A stretch of 64,000 nt of DNA from Sphingomonas sp. AR_OL41 (GCF_029911635.1 NZ_JARYTI010000003.1:171716-235715), one strand, 5' to 3'; numbered from the stretch's first letter, positions 8,710 to 18,913 are shown. Numbers and translations are program-made. Notes: generated by a model from the letters alone, not told the origin.

Positions 8710-11400
8710 TCAACCCAGGCGCGAGAGCGCCGCGCCAAGCCGTTCTGCCTCGGCAGCCTTTTCGGCGTGGTCGGCGCGCGCCTTGTCGACCGCCTCGGGC
8801 TTGGCGCGTTCGACGAAGCTCGGATTGTTGAGCCGCCCGGCGAGCCCGTCGCGTTCCTTTTCGGCCGCAGCAATCGCCTTGGTCAGGCGGGTGCGCTCGG
8901 CGTCGAGGTCGATCACGCCTTCCAGCGGCAGCACGAAGGTCGCCTCGTCGACGACCACCTGTAGCGCGCCGCCGCTTGCCTCGCCCTCGGCGATATCGAT
9001 CCGGGCGAGGCGCGCGATGACGGCGCCCTGTGCGGCAAGCCGCGCGGTCGTCTCGGGGCCGGCGTCGCGGACATAGGCGGTCAGGCGCGCGCCCGGCGGG
9101 ACGTTGAGTTCGGTGCGCGCGCCGCGAACCTCGCCGACCAGCCGGATCAGCCAATCGATCTCCTTGCTCGCCGCCGGATCGATCGCACGCGCATCGGCCA
9201 TCGGCCATTTCGCGACGATCAGGTCGTTCTCGCGAGGGTGGGCGGAATCGGCGAGCGCGTGCCACAGCTCTTCGGTGATGAAGGGCATGAAGGGGTGGAG
9301 CAGCACGAGGATCTGGTCGAGCACCCAGCCGGCAACTGCCTTGCTCTCGTCGTCGATCGACCCGCGTTCCTCGCCGCTGAACACCGGCTTGATCAGTTCG
9401 AGATACCAGTCGCAGAAACGGCTCCACACGAACTGGTAGATCGCGTTGGCGGCACCGTCGAAGCGGTAGTCGGCCAAAGCGAGGTCGACCGCCTGCACCG
9501 TCGCGATCGTCTCGGCAATGATCCATTTGTTGACCGCTAGCGTCGCCTCCGGCGCCTCCACCTGGCTGCTCGCGCCGATGCCGTTGGCCTGGCAGAAACG
9601 CGCCGCATTCCACAGCTTGGTGGCGAAGTTGCGGTATCCCTCGACGCGCTTCTCATCCATCTTGATGTCGCGGCCCTGGCTTTCCATCGCCGCCATGAAG
9701 AAGCGCAGCGCATCGGCGCCATATTGGTCGATCAGCCCGAGCGGGTTGACGACATTGCCCTTCGACTTGGACATTTTCTGCCCGTCGGCGGCGCGCACGA
9801 GGCCGTGCAGATAGAGCGTGCGGAACGGCACGTCCTTCATGAAGTGCATGCCCTGCATCATCATCCGCGCATCCCAGAAGAACAGGATGTCGAAGCCCGA
9901 GATCAGCACGTCATTGGGGTAACGGCCGTGGAGCTTGGGGTCGCTTTCCTCGGGCCAGCCCATCGTGGCGAAGGGCCACAGCGCGGAGGAAAACCAGGTG
10001 TCGAGCACGTCGCTGTCCTGGGTCAGCGCGACACCGGCTCCGGCCTGGGCCTGCGCCTCTTCCTCGCTCAGCGCGACGAAGATGCGGCCATCCTCGGCGA
10101 ACCACGCCGGGATGCGATGCCCCCACCAGAGCTGACGCGACACGCACCAGGGCTGGATATTCTCCATCCAGTTGAAGAAGGTCTTCTCCCAGCTTTTCGG
10201 CACGATCTTGATCGCGCCCGACTGCACCGCCTCGATCGGCCCCTTGGCCAGCGTCGCGGCGTCGACATACCATTGGTCGGTCAGCCACGGCTCGATCACC
10301 TCGCCCGAGCGATCGCCATAAGGCGTCTGGATGGTGCGCGGCTCGGCGTCATGCTCGACGCCGTCCTTGTCGACATGCGGGATCAGGAAGCCGTCCTGCT
10401 TGAGCCGTTCGACCACCTGCTTGCGCGCCCAGAAGCGGTCGACGCCGAGCAGGTCATCGGGGATCAGCCCGTCCGCCGTCTGCGTGACCTTGGCCGCGGC
10501 GTCGAGCATGTTGAGCATCTCGCCCGCCTTGAACCCGGCGCGCTTGCCGACCTCGAAGTCGTTGAAGTCGTGGCCGGGCGTGATCTTCACCGCGCCGGTG
10601 CCGAGCGCCGGATCGGCATGCTCGTCGGCGATGATGGGGATCAGGCGACCGGTGATCGGCAGCCTGACCTGCTTGCCGATCATCGCCTTGTAGCGCGCGT
10701 CCTCGGGATGCACCGCGACCGCCATGTCGGCGAGCATTGTCTCGGGCCGCGTTGTCGCGACGATGATCGATCCCGAACCATCGGCCAGCGGATAGCGGAT
10801 CTGCCAGAAGCTGCCCTTGATCTCCTTGGTTTCCACCTCGAGGTCGCTGATCGCGGTGCCGAGACCCGGGTCCCAGTTCACCAGCCGCTTGTCGCGGTAA
10901 ATCAGGCCCTGCTTGTGGAGGTCGACGAACACCTTCAGCACGGCGCGGCTGAAGCCCTCGTCCATCGTGAAGCGCTCGTTCGCCCAATCCATCGAGCAGC
11001 CGAGGCGGCGGAGCTGCTGCGTGATCTCCCCGCCGCTCTCTTCCTTCCACTCCCATACCTTGGCGATGAACTCGTCGCGGGTAAAATCGGTGCGCTTCTG
11101 CTGGCGCGTCGCCATCTGGCGCTCGACCACCATCTGCGTCGCGATGCCGGCATGGTCGGTGCCGACCACCCACAGCGCGTCCTTGCCCTTCAAGCGCGCG
11201 TGGCGTGTCAGGATATCCTGCAGCGTGTTGTCGAGCGCATGCCCGATATGCAGCGAGCCGGTGACGTTGGGCGGCGGGTTGACGATCGTCCACGGTTCGG
11301 CACCGGGCCGATCGGGGCGGAACAGGCCTTCGCTTTCCCAATACTGGTACCAGCGGGATTCGATGTCGGCGGGGTCGAAGGTTTTCGGGAGTTCGGTCAT
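8710..11400 (-). CDS. valS: Valyl-tRNA synthetase
   Basis: This class I aminoacyl-tRNA synthetase charges tRNA-Val. The 896-residue length fits. The HIGH signature is at residues 51-54 after [10 protein letters not shown], and the KMSKS loop appears as [12 protein letters not shown]-terminal coiled-coil arm ([19 protein letters not shown]) closes the protein, as in bacterial ValRS. The gene lies downstream of the S9 peptidase and meets the upstream + gene stop-to-stop. Confidence 0.97.
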   Translation of the reverse strand: MTELPKTFDPADIESRWYQYWESEGLFRPDRPGAEPWTIVNPPPNVTGSLHIGHALDNTLQDILTRHARLKGKDALWVVGTDHAGIATQMVVERQMATRQQKRTDFTRDEFIAKVWEWKEESGGEITQQLRRLGCSMDWANERFTMDEGFSRAVLKVFVDLHKQGLIYRDKRLVNWDPGLGTAISDLEVETKEIKGSFWQIRYPLADGSGSIIVATTRPETMLADMAVAVHPEDARYKAMIGKQVRLPITGRLIPIIADEHADPALGTGAVKITPGHDFNDFEVGKRAGFKAGEMLNMLDAAAKVTQTADGLIPDDLLGVDRFWARKQVVERLKQDGFLIPHVDKDGVEHDAEPRTIQTPYGDRSGEVIEPWLTDQWYVDAATLAKGPIEAVQSGAIKIVPKSWEKTFFNWMENIQPWCVSRQLWWGHRIPAWFAEDGRIFVALSEEEAQAQAGAGVALTQDSDVLDTWFSSALWPFATMGWPEESDPKLHGRYPNDVLISGFDILFFWDARMMMQGMHFMKDVPFRTLYLHGLVRAADGQKMSKSKGNVVNPLGLIDQYGADALRFFMAAMESQGRDIKMDEKRVEGYRNFATKLWNAARFCQANGIGASSQVEAPEATLAVNKWIIAETIATVQAVDLALADYRFDGAANAIYQFVWSRFCDWYLELIKPVFSGEERGSIDDESKAVAGWVLDQILVLLHPFMPFITEELWHALADSAHPRENDLIVAKWPMADARAIDPAASKEIDWLIRLVGEVRGARTELNVPPGARLTAYVRDAGPETTARLAAQGAVIARLARIDIAEGEASGGALQVVVDEATFVLPLEGVIDLDAERTRLTKAIAAAEKERDGLAGRLNNPSFVERAKPEAVDKARADHAEKAAEAERLGAALSRLG

Positions 11401-11433
11401 AGCGCCCCGCCTTTAGACAGAACGACCCCCGTC

Positions 11434-11523
11434 CGTCACCCCGGACTTGTTCCGGGGTCCACTGATCCGCAAAATAAGACGATCGCGGTACGGTGGATGC
11501 CGGAACAAATCCGGCATGACGGG
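11434..11523. repeat. BIME-like paired palindromic element
   Basis: Two palindromes face each other. The left reads CGTCA, a CCCCGGA..TCCGGGG hairpin, then TCCA. The right reads TGGA, a TGCCGGA..TCCGGCA hairpin, then TGACG. The outer ends are inverted repeats of each other. It fills the interval between the S9 peptidase and valS. It shares its CGTCA...TCCA / TGGA...TGACG layout with the element at 22470-22639 and may act as an mRNA-stabilising or terminating stem. Confidence 0.75.
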
Positions 11524-11528
11524 TGGGC

Positions 11529-13571
11529 TTATTGGACGGCCTTACCCGTCCATCTGTCCATCCAGCCCAGCACCTCATGATACCATTGCCGGCTGTTCTT
11601 CGGCTTGAGGACCCAGTGATTCTCGCTGGGGTTGACCAGCAGGCGCGAGGGAATGCCGCGACGCTGCAGCGCGGTGAACGCCGCCAGCCCCTGCGTGTAC
11701 GGAATACGGAAATCCTTCTCGCCGGTGATTACCAGCATCGGGGTCTTCCAGTTCTGCACGTAATTGACCGGGTTCCATTTCTCGAACGCGGCGGGGTCCT
11801 CATAATAAGCCTTGCCGCCATGTTCCCACTCGTCGAACCACAGTTCCTCGGTCTCGTAAGCCATGGCGCGGGCATCGAACACGCCGTCATGCTGGACGAT
11901 GCACTTGAAGCGGTCGGGCCACTGGCCCTCGATCCAGTTCATCATATAGCCGCCATAGGAGGCGCCGAGCGCGCAGGCATTGTCGGCGTTGAGCCAGGCG
12001 AATTTGTCGGTCGCGGCCTTGAGGCCCTTTTGCAGGTCCTCCAACGGCCAGCCGCCCCAATTGTTGCGGATCGCGTCACTAAAGCCCTGACCGTAGCCGG
12101 TCGAGCCGTGGAAATCGATCGCCACCAGGCCATAGCCCGCACCGGCGAACAGCGCCGGGTTCCAGCGATAGGACCAGCTGTTGTTGCTGCTGCCCTGCGG
12201 CCCACCATGGACCATGAAGGCGATCGGCACCTTGCCGGTCGTGCCCGAAGGCTTCACGGCATAACCCCAGACGGTGTCGTTATTGGCGCCGGCGAAGCTG
12301 AAGCGGGTGACGCTCGGCATGTCGATGCCGGCGAGCTTCTCGGCGTTGACCGAGGTCAGCCGCGCGATCTTCTTGCCGCTGAGCAGGTAGAAATCGTCGG
12401 GCGCGGTCAGGCTGTTCATGCTGAACACGGCGCCCTTGGCGGTCGGCAGCACGGCGGTGACATTGCCCGTGTCGGTCAGGCGCGTGACCTTGCCGCCGAC
12501 CGGATCGACCGACCAGATCGGATTTTCCTGCGTGTCCTCGGCGGTGACGATGATGCGCTTCGAATCGGGCGACCAGGCGATCGAGCCGACCGAGCGATCC
12601 CAGCCCGCGGTAACCGCGCGTACCTTGCCGGTGGCAAGTTCGCGCAGCATCAGCACCTGACGATCGGCCTCATAGCCGGCGCGCGCCATCGCGAACCAGG
12701 CGAGGCTGCGGCCGTCGGGCGAGACGGTCGGCAGATTGTCCATCCCCTTGTTGTCGACGGTCAGGTTGGTCGGCGCGGCCGAGCCGTCGGCGGGCGCCGC
12801 GAAGATATCGAGATTGGTCGACAGCGGCTCGATCCGCCCCGCCTCGCGCAGCGCGAAATAGACCGTCTTGCCGTCGGCCGACCACGACACCTCCTCGCCG
12901 CCGCCCGAGGGCTTTGACGGCGTGTCGCCGACCAGACTATGTTCGATCGCCACCCCGTCGCCCGGCGCGCCGTCGGTCGTCAGCGGCAGCACGAACAGCT
13001 GCGAGCGCGTGCCGTCGGCCCATGTGTCCCAGTGGCGCACGAACATTTTGTCATAGGTCCGCCCCCCGCCCGCGTCGGCGGCCCTCTTGATCATCGGCGG
13101 CGCGAGACTCGGTGCGCCGGGCAGGCGATCGGCCCAGATCAACAGCTTGTCGCCGGTCGGCGCGACCTTGAAGCCGCCAAAGCCACCCTGAAAGCCGGTC
13201 AGTTTCTTGGGTGCGCCCCCTGACACATTGATCGCCCAGACCGCGTCGTCGCCGCCCTTGTCCGACTGGAAATAGACCGTCTTGCCATCGGCCGAGAATT
13301 GCGGCGCTGTCTCGTTGACGTCGGGTTCGGCGAGCAGCTTTTCGGGCTTGGCACCCTTCTTCGCCAGGTCGAGACGCCAAAGATCATAGCGCCCCCTGTC
13401 GGCGGCGATATCGGTCTCGCGCTGTTGCCAGACGAGCCAGTGCCCGTCGGCGGAGACGGCCGGTGCGCCGACGCGCGACAGCATCGTCACGTCTTCGATG
13501 GTGAGTTGGCGGGCGGCGACGGGAGTCGCGACGGCGATGGCGAGCAGGCTCGCGAACGACAGATATTTCAT
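11529..13571 (-). CDS. S9 family serine peptidase (acylaminoacyl/dipeptidyl peptidase type)
   Basis: The 680-residue secreted peptidase has an N-terminal signal peptide (cleavage likely after VAARQ-region Ala), a WD-like beta-propeller to about residue 420, and an alpha/beta hydrolase domain. The nucleophile elbow is GASYGGYM, followed by Asp in TGEKDFRIP and His in SENHWV, so a Ser-Asp-His triad is intact. It probably trims peptides in the periplasm. It sits between popZ and valS on the same strand. Confidence 0.92.
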   Translation of the reverse strand: MKYLSFASLLAIAVATPVAARQLTIEDVTMLSRVGAPAVSADGHWLVWQQRETDIAADRGRYDLWRLDLAKKGAKPEKLLAEPDVNETAPQFSADGKTVYFQSDKGGDDAVWAINVSGGAPKKLTGFQGGFGGFKVAPTGDKLLIWADRLPGAPSLAPPMIKRAADAGGGRTYDKMFVRHWDTWADGTRSQLFVLPLTTDGAPGDGVAIEHSLVGDTPSKPSGGGEEVSWSADGKTVYFALREAGRIEPLSTNLDIFAAPADGSAAPTNLTVDNKGMDNLPTVSPDGRSLAWFAMARAGYEADRQVLMLRELATGKVRAVTAGWDRSVGSIAWSPDSKRIIVTAEDTQENPIWSVDPVGGKVTRLTDTGNVTAVLPTAKGAVFSMNSLTAPDDFYLLSGKKIARLTSVNAEKLAGIDMPSVTRFSFAGANNDTVWGYAVKPSGTTGKVPIAFMVHGGPQGSSNNSWSYRWNPALFAGAGYGLVAIDFHGSTGYGQGFSDAIRNNWGGWPLEDLQKGLKAATDKFAWLNADNACALGASYGGYMMNWIEGQWPDRFKCIVQHDGVFDARAMAYETEELWFDEWEHGGKAYYEDPAAFEKWNPVNYVQNWKTPMLVITGEKDFRIPYTQGLAAFTALQRRGIPSRLLVNPSENHWVLKPKNSRQWYHEVLGWMDRWTGKAVQ

Positions 13572-13620
13572 GGAGCGAGATTAAGCAGATGCCGCGCGCG
13601 ACGGCAATCTCGGCCGCGGA

Positions 13621-14121
13621 TCAGCGCTGCTGGCCGGTGATCCGTGAAATCTCGCGCGCCACCATCGATTCGACCATGGCCGGCAGATTGGCGTCGAGCC
13701 AGTCGCGCAACATCGGCCGGATCATCTCGCGCACCATGCCTTCGAGCGTATCGCTGCCGGCAACTTCCGGCTTCACCACCATGCGCGACAGGGCGTCGAG
13801 CGGGCCGCGAGTCGCTTCAGCGGTCCGCGGCGACAGCAATGAAGGCGCGGCAACGGCGGGAGTCGCTGCCACTTCCGGCGGCGCCGGCCGGGGCTCGGGT
13901 GCCGGGCGCGGCGGCGCGGGCATTTCAGCCGCGATTCGCTCGCTCAGTTCGAGCACCTCGTCATCGTCATATGGTTCGGGCTCGGGCGCCGGCGCCGGCG
14001 TCGGTCGCGGCTGGCGGCGGGCACGCGCGGCCGCCATCGCCCCATCGCCCTCTTCGGCGATGATACGTTTGATCGAGGAGAGAATCTCCTCCATCGACGG
14101 CTCGGCGCTGATGTCCCCCAT
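13621..14121 (-). CDS. popZ: DUF2497 / PopZ-like polar organising protein
   Basis: The 166-residue protein has the PopZ layout: an N-terminal helix (MGDISAEPSMEEILSSIKRI) used for client binding, a Pro/Glu/Ala-rich disordered middle (about 35-90), and a C-terminal helical oligomerisation region (MVREMIRPMLRDWLDANLP). In Caulobacter PopZ anchors the ParB-parS complex at the pole. ATG at 14121 is preceded by AAGGA; the longer open frame overlaps the end of tolC and is not needed. Gene symbol by homology of architecture. Confidence 0.85.
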   Translation of the reverse strand: MGDISAEPSMEEILSSIKRIIAEEGDGAMAAARARRQPRPTPAPAPEPEPYDDDEVLELSERIAAEMPAPPRPAPEPRPAPPEVAATPAVAAPSLLSPRTAEATRGPLDALSRMVVKPEVAGSDTLEGMVREMIRPMLRDWLDANLPAMVESMVAREISRITGQQR

Positions 14122-14164
14122 CGGCAGTCCTTGCGAAAACCAAAGCGCGCGGTCGAAAACCGAC

Positions 14165-15682
14165 CTACTTTGGGCCACCTGCGGGATTTTGGGTATCGGT
14201 GTCAACAGGAGCGGTTAACAACGGATCGAGTTTCGTCGTTACCAGCGCATTTTGTGCCGGGGTGCCGATCGTGCTGGTGCCCACCGCCCGGGCCGGCTTG
14301 CCATCGCTCCAGTCGGAAATCCGGTGCTGGACGGCGTTGAAGTTCGCCACAGGGTCATAAAGCGCGCCCCCATCGAGCCCGAGGTCTCGCGCCTCCGCAT
14401 GGCCCATCGCGGCGAGCAAGGCGAAGCCGGCGACATAGGCATCGCGCTGCGCCGTCACCAAGGTAACCTGCGAATTGAGCAGTTCCTGCTCGGCATTGAG
14501 GATGTCGAGGATGGTGCGATTGCCGACGCTGTTCTCGGCGCGGACGCCTTCGAGCGACAGCTTGTTGGCGCTGACCGCGGTCTGAGACGAGGCAATCACC
14601 TCGAGCGACGACTGCCACACGGCATAGGCCGAGCGCGTATTGGCGATCACGGTGCGTTCGGCGGCCGTCGCCTGCTCGATCGCCTGGCCGCGCAGTGCCT
14701 GCGCCTGGCGCACCTGCGCCGCCGGGCGACCGCCCTGGAACAGCGGCACGGTCAGCGTCAGGCCGCCGCTGGCCGATTTGCCCGACTGGCCGACGGCAAC
14801 GCCCGTCCCCGAGCCGAGGGAACCGAGATAATTGTAATAGTTGCCGCCGACCCCGACGCTGAGCTTCGGCAAGCGCGCCGCCCGGGCGACGTCGACATCG
14901 TAGCGCGTCGCATCGCGCGACTTTTGCGCGGCGAGCAGCGACGGATTATCCTTCAGCGCGACATCGACCGCGGTGTCGGGCGAGGTCGGCAGGTTCGGTA
15001 ATAAAGGCGGGGTCTCGAGCTTTTCCGGCGGCGCGCCGACAAGGCGGATGTAATTCTCACGGCTCGAGATCAACCGTGACTGGGCGGTCTGCAACTGGCC
15101 GCGCGCAACGGCGAGGCGCGCGTCCGACTGGGCGACATCGGTGCGGGTCAGGTCGCCGACCTGGAAACGATCCTTCGACGCCTGCAAATTGACGTCGAGA
15201 ACATGGACGTTCTGCTGGTTGAGGCTGACGATCGCCTCGTCGCGGATCACGTCCATATAGGCGCCAACCACTGCGGTGAACAAATCGCTCTCGGTACCGC
15301 GCAACGAATCGCGCCCCGCCTCGACCCGCGTGCGCGCGGCCGCAACCGAGTTGCGCACGGCGCCGCCCGAGTAGATCGGCACGCTAAGCTGCGTCTGCCC
15401 GGCGAGCTGGCGATCGGGCGAGACGAAGCTGTTCGCCGCCTTGACGAAGTCTTCGGTATAGCTGCCCGACGCGTTCAGCGACGGCAGCCCGCTCGCCCGC
15501 GCGATCGGCACATTCTCGTCATTGGCGCGCTGCGCATCGCGCTGCGCGTTGATCGTCGGATTGGTGTTATAGGCCTTGACCAATGCCTCACGCAGCGTCT
15601 CGGCCGACGCCGGCGGCACGATCAACGCCACAGCGACAGTGCCGAGCAACAGCCGGCGCAAGGGCGAAATCCGGTCGGTCAT
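14165..15682 (-). CDS. tolC: TolC family outer-membrane efflux protein
   Basis: The 505-residue product has a cleavable signal peptide (cut after PPASA, about residue 27) and two OEP repeats with long periplasmic coiled-coil helices, the outer-membrane channel of tripartite exporters and type I secretion. ATG at 15682 shares one base with the pcm stop (TGATG). A TTG one codon upstream is less likely. No inner-membrane pump or adaptor is adjacent, so its partner lies elsewhere. Confidence 0.92.
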   Translation of the reverse strand: MTDRISPLRRLLLGTVAVALIVPPASAETLREALVKAYNTNPTINAQRDAQRANDENVPIARASGLPSLNASGSYTEDFVKAANSFVSPDRQLAGQTQLSVPIYSGGAVRNSVAAARTRVEAGRDSLRGTESDLFTAVVGAYMDVIRDEAIVSLNQQNVHVLDVNLQASKDRFQVGDLTRTDVAQSDARLAVARGQLQTAQSRLISSRENYIRLVGAPPEKLETPPLLPNLPTSPDTAVDVALKDNPSLLAAQKSRDATRYDVDVARAARLPKLSVGVGGNYYNYLGSLGSGTGVAVGQSGKSASGGLTLTVPLFQGGRPAAQVRQAQALRGQAIEQATAAERTVIANTRSAYAVWQSSLEVIASSQTAVSANKLSLEGVRAENSVGNRTILDILNAEQELLNSQVTLVTAQRDAYVAGFALLAAMGHAEARDLGLDGGALYDPVANFNAVQHRISDWSDGKPARAVGTSTIGTPAQNALVTTKLDPLLTAPVDTDTQNPAGGPK

Positions 15683-16350
15683 CAAAAGGTGAAACTCCTT
15701 GGCCGGTCGAAGCCCGGCAAAACCACACAGTCGATGTCGGCGAACGGCAGCAGCGCGAAGCCGCCTTCGCTGCGCCGACCATAAGCAAGGCGGGTGATGC
15801 CGCGGTCGGCGAGACCCGCGACGACGCGACCGCCGACCTTGACCTGCGCGACCAGCGTGTCGGGCAGTTGCTCCACGGCACCGTCGACCACCAGCACGTC
15901 ATAGGGCGCGCCGGCCGCATGCCCCGCGCCGAGTGGCCCTTCGACCAGCGTCACAGAACGATATCCTGCCAGCGTCGTGCGGGCGATCGCGGCCAGGACC
16001 GGATCGACCTCGACCGCCACCACCTCGGCGACGAGCTCCGACAGCACCGCCGCAGTATAGCCACCCGCCGCGCCGATCAGCAGCACGCGGTCGGTCGCGA
16101 CGAGGCTCGCCGCCGTGAGCAGCTTGCCGGTCGCGATCGGGACGTTCTGCGCGCGGCCATGCGTCAGCGGTACCGCGGTATCGCGATAAGCGAGTGCCGC
16201 CACCTCGCCGGGCAGGAAAGCCTCGCGCGGCACTTCCGCCATGGCAGCGACGACACGCGCATCGCTGACCGCGTTGGTGCGCAGCTGGCTGGCCACCATC
16301 GCGTGGCGCATCGCGTGATAACGATCGGTCTGTGTCGCGGTCGAATTCAT
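15682..16350 (-). CDS. pcm: Protein-L-isoaspartate O-methyltransferase-like protein
   Basis: The 222-residue SAM-dependent methyltransferase resembles Pcm, which repairs isoaspartyl residues. The SAM-binding motif appears as LLIGAAGGYTAAVLSELV, and the N-terminal MRHAMVASQLRTNAVSD is typical of the alphaproteobacterial branch that lies upstream of tolC. That branch is often divergent at the isoaspartate site, so the enzymatic role is less certain than the fold. Translationally coupled to tolC. Confidence 0.85.
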   Translation of the reverse strand: MNSTATQTDRYHAMRHAMVASQLRTNAVSDARVVAAMAEVPREAFLPGEVAALAYRDTAVPLTHGRAQNVPIATGKLLTAASLVATDRVLLIGAAGGYTAAVLSELVAEVVAVEVDPVLAAIARTTLAGYRSVTLVEGPLGAGHAAGAPYDVLVVDGAVEQLPDTLVAQVKVGGRVVAGLADRGITRLAYGRRSEGGFALLPFADIDCVVLPGFDRPRSFTF

Positions 16351-16476
16351 GAATCACCCTGTCGCACAACTGTTTTAGTCATGCAATACACTTCTGCATG
16401 CTTCGACCATCTATAGCGCGCGTCGCGCAACGCCAAGCGCGCGCCGGAGATTTTGTTGCCGCGGATCGCGTGGCGG

Positions 16477-16505
16477 TTGACACGAGCCCAAGTCCCGCGC
16501 ATCTG
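16477..16505 (+). promoter_or_regulatory. Likely promoter of tRNA-Cys
   Basis: A perfect TTGACA (16477-16482) lies 33 nt before the tRNA. A -10 at about 16500-16505 is poorly conserved (CATCTG), so only the -35 is convincing. Confidence 0.4.
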
Positions 16506-16515
16506 CGCCCGCCTT

Positions 16516-16589
16516 GGCCCGATGGCGGAGTGGTGACGTAGAGGACTGCAAATCCTCGCACCCGGGTTCGATTCCCGGTCGGGCCTCCA
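16516..16589 (+). tRNA. tRNA-Cys (anticodon GCA)
   Basis: The cloverleaf is clear. Acceptor GGCCCGA pairs with TCGGGCC, the anticodon stem GAGGA/TCCTC encloses loop CTGCAAA (GCA), and the T arm CCGGGTTCGATTCCCGG is complete. The discriminator is T, as expected for tRNA-Cys, and CCA is encoded. Confidence 0.97.
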
Positions 16590-16606
16590 TCTTATTGTCC
16601 TGAAAT

Positions 16607-16646
16607 CGACCGGTACGGCGCGCGTTGCGCCCGAACCGGTCGTTTT
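16607..16646 (+). terminator. Intrinsic terminator of tRNA-Cys
   Basis: CGACCGGT / ACCGGTCG form an 8-bp outer stem with an inner GGCGC/GCGCC stem, followed by TTTT. It lies 18 nt after the CCA end and isolates the tRNA from the next gene. Confidence 0.8.
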
Positions 16647-16726
16647 GTCCAAGCTTCCTCGCCCTGCTTCGGAGCAAGGGGTCTCCCAAGGTCCGACCAA
16701 GTACGGACGCGCGAACGGGGGCTGGC

Positions 16727-18001
16727 ATGCACAATATGCGAATGAGTCGGATGCTGACGATCGGCATGGCGGGCGCCGCCATGGCGCTGGGCGCGTTGCC
16801 GGCGATGGCGCAGGACGCCGCTGCCGACATCGACCGAATGATCGACGCGACGGCATCGCCCGATGGCGCGCTCAAGCTGGCGCGCACACAGGCCGATCAG
16901 GGCGACCTGACGGGTGCGGCGGCAACGCTCGAACGCGCGCTGCTCGCGCATCCGGACACGGGCAGCGCCGATGTGCGGCTCTATTATGTCGCGGTCCTGT
17001 GCCGGCTCGACGATCACGGTCGCGCGCGGATCGAGGCAAGCCGCATCGATTCCAGCAGCGCATCGACCGCCGCAATCGGCGAGGCCCGAACCGCCTGCGG
17101 GTCGCTCGACCTGCCCGCCAGCGGCGGCGCCGCCGCGAACAGCGGCGTGATCGGCAATGTTGCGCTGGGTTTCGCCTATGACACCGACAACAGCGCCGCG
17201 CTCAGCCCGGCCTTTGCCCTTCCCGGTATTGCCGTGCCGAGCAATGACGGCCTGTCGATCGTCGCATCGGCGCAGGTCGACGCGCGCACGCCGGTCGGCA
17301 GCGGTTATGCCTATGGCGGCTTGTCGGGCATGACCAAGAACGCGATCGGCGGACCGAACCTCGATTATCAATTGGGTTCGCTGCGCGCCGGCTTCGGCGC
17401 GCAAGGCAGCGGCGTCGGTTTCGAACTCGGCGGCGTGCTCCGGCATGGCCGGTTGTTCGGCCATCCTTTCTACAGCGAATATGGCGGCCAGGGCGAGCTG
17501 AGCACGGCCGCCGGCGACAGCGCGCGCGTCGCGCTGCGCGGTGAGGTTACGCATCAGGATTATGTCGGCTCGAACGCCTTTTTCGACCGCGACGGAACGC
17601 GCTTCGACCTCGCGGTCGAATATCGCGCCGGCGTGGCGCGCGACCATGGCTGGGTGATCGGCGCCGCGTTCGAGGACAAGACCGCACGCACCCGCAATCT
17701 CGGCTATCAGGGCTGGCGGCTCTACGCGGCGGCGCGGCTGCCGCTGAACCAGGCCGGCACCTACAGCGCGCTGTCGGCAACCGTCCGCCATGTCGATTAT
17801 CGCAACGTCGCGCTGATCAGCGACCGGGTCGAGACACGCTGGTTCGCCCGCGCCGCGCTCGGCACGCCGCTCGGGTCGAGCCCGGTCGATCTCGAAGGCG
17901 CGGTCAGCTACACACACCGCAGCTATAACGCCGCCAGTCTGCTGCATGACTATGGCAGCTTCGGCGCCGAGCTTCGGCTCGTGCTGAACTTCGGCCGCTA
18001 A
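16727..18001 (+). CDS. TPR/outer-membrane beta-barrel protein (SLAM/DUF560-like layout)
   Basis: The 424-residue exported protein has a signal peptide ending AMAQD (about residue 32). A helical TPR-like region (about 35-130, ASPDGALKLARTQADQGDL...) is followed by about 280 residues of alternating, Gly/aromatic-rich beta strands that end LVLNFGR. This arrangement resembles surface-lipoprotein assembly modulators, in which a periplasmic TPR domain precedes a barrel; that is inference from layout only. ATG 16727 is used; 16736 and 16742 are alternatives. The FecR-domain gene follows after 13 nt, so they form a pair. Paralogous pairs often accompany CHASE2 cyclases, and one lies at the far end of this island. 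Confidence 0.65.
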   Translation: MHNMRMSRMLTIGMAGAAMALGALPAMAQDAAADIDRMIDATASPDGALKLARTQADQGDLTGAAATLERALLAHPDTGSADVRLYYVAVLCRLDDHGRARIEASRIDSSSASTAAIGEARTACGSLDLPASGGAAANSGVIGNVALGFAYDTDNSAALSPAFALPGIAVPSNDGLSIVASAQVDARTPVGSGYAYGGLSGMTKNAIGGPNLDYQLGSLRAGFGAQGSGVGFELGGVLRHGRLFGHPFYSEYGGQGELSTAAGDSARVALRGEVTHQDYVGSNAFFDRDGTRFDLAVEYRAGVARDHGWVIGAAFEDKTARTRNLGYQGWRLYAAARLPLNQAGTYSALSATVRHVDYRNVALISDRVETRWFARAALGTPLGSSPVDLEGAVSYTHRSYNAASLLHDYGSFGAELRLVLNFGR

Positions 18002-18014
18002 GGGGACACGTACC

Positions 18015-18836
18015 ATGAACCATCGTTTCACCTTGCTCGCCACGGCTGCTCTGGTCGCAGCCTCCCCCCTTCCAGCCGCCGCGCAGACGGTCGGAGTCAA
18101 CGCCGCCGTGGTCAACGACGTGCGCATGAAGACCGACGCCAATCCGAGCGTCCACCGCGCGGCGGTCAAGGAGCGAGTCGCGCTCGGCAACGACATCGCC
18201 ACCGGACCGTCGAGCCGGCTGCAGGTGCTGCTGCTCGACCACACCAACTTCACCGTCGGCGCGAATGCGCGGTTGAAGGTCGATCGCTTCGTCTATGACC
18301 CCGCGAAGAGCGCCAGCGCGGTCGGCCTGTCGGTGACGAAGGGTGCGTTCCGCTTCATGTCGGGCAAGCCGCTCCACGCCAATCCCGGCCAGTCGCAGAT
18401 CACCACGCCGGTCGCCTCGATCGGCATTCGCGGTACGATCGTCGAACTGGCGGTCGGTGCCGACGCGCTGGCGGTGATCGGTCATCAGCCCGGCCTGCCG
18501 TCCTTCACCGCCGACCCCGAGACGGCAACACTGATCTTTCTGCGCGGCCCCGGTACCGGCGCGCAGGGCGGTGAGCAACAGGGTGCGATCGACGTGACCG
18601 CCGGCGGCACCACCGGCTCGATCGCCGGATCCGGCCAGGCCTTTTTCGTAGCCGGCCCCAACCAGGCGCCGATCGGGCCCTTCACCCTCTCGGCCGAAGC
18701 ATCCGAACAGCTTGCCATGCTGCTTGGCCGACGCGGCAAGAGCGCCGGTCGCTTCGATAGTCCACTGGTCCAGAATCCGATCATCGATCAGTTCTTCGAG
18801 GCCGGCGAAGGCGATCCGGCCGCCCAGATCCCCTGA
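18015..18836 (+). CDS. FecR-domain periplasmic protein
   Basis: The 273-residue protein has a signal peptide (cut after AAAQ, about residue 24) and a FecR-like beta domain: VALGNDIATGPSSRLQVLL, then LKVDRFVYDP, then TPVASIGIRGT (about residues 50-150). The C-terminal third is Gly-rich and then helical. Here FecR is not attached to a sigma-factor or TonB receptor pair; it is exported and linked to the TPR/barrel gene. It is probably a periplasmic or surface structural domain and not an anti-sigma factor. Confidence 0.8.
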   Translation: MNHRFTLLATAALVAASPLPAAAQTVGVNAAVVNDVRMKTDANPSVHRAAVKERVALGNDIATGPSSRLQVLLLDHTNFTVGANARLKVDRFVYDPAKSASAVGLSVTKGAFRFMSGKPLHANPGQSQITTPVASIGIRGTIVELAVGADALAVIGHQPGLPSFTADPETATLIFLRGPGTGAQGGEQQGAIDVTAGGTTGSIAGSGQAFFVAGPNQAPIGPFTLSAEASEQLAMLLGRRGKSAGRFDSPLVQNPIIDQFFEAGEGDPAAQIP

Positions 18837-18880
18837 GACCGAAATCGGGACCGCCACGGCATAATCTTTTGCTGTTCGAC

Positions 18881-18913
18881 GCCCCGTGATTGAGGCAGAA
18901 AGCCTGCCGGGGC
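18881..18913 (+). other. Stem-loop in the leader of the pentaheme gene
   Basis: GCCCCG / CGGGGC enclose an inner GGC-AGAAA-GCC stem in the 129-nt interval between the FecR gene and the cytochrome gene. It does not match a riboswitch I know. It may attenuate read-through or stabilise the downstream message. Confidence 0.35.

Noticed and set aside
13621..14205. Longer start for the PopZ-like gene at 14205
   Set aside because: It would overlap the end of tolC and add residues without PopZ similarity, whereas ATG 14121 has a good ribosome-binding site and gives the canonical N-terminus.
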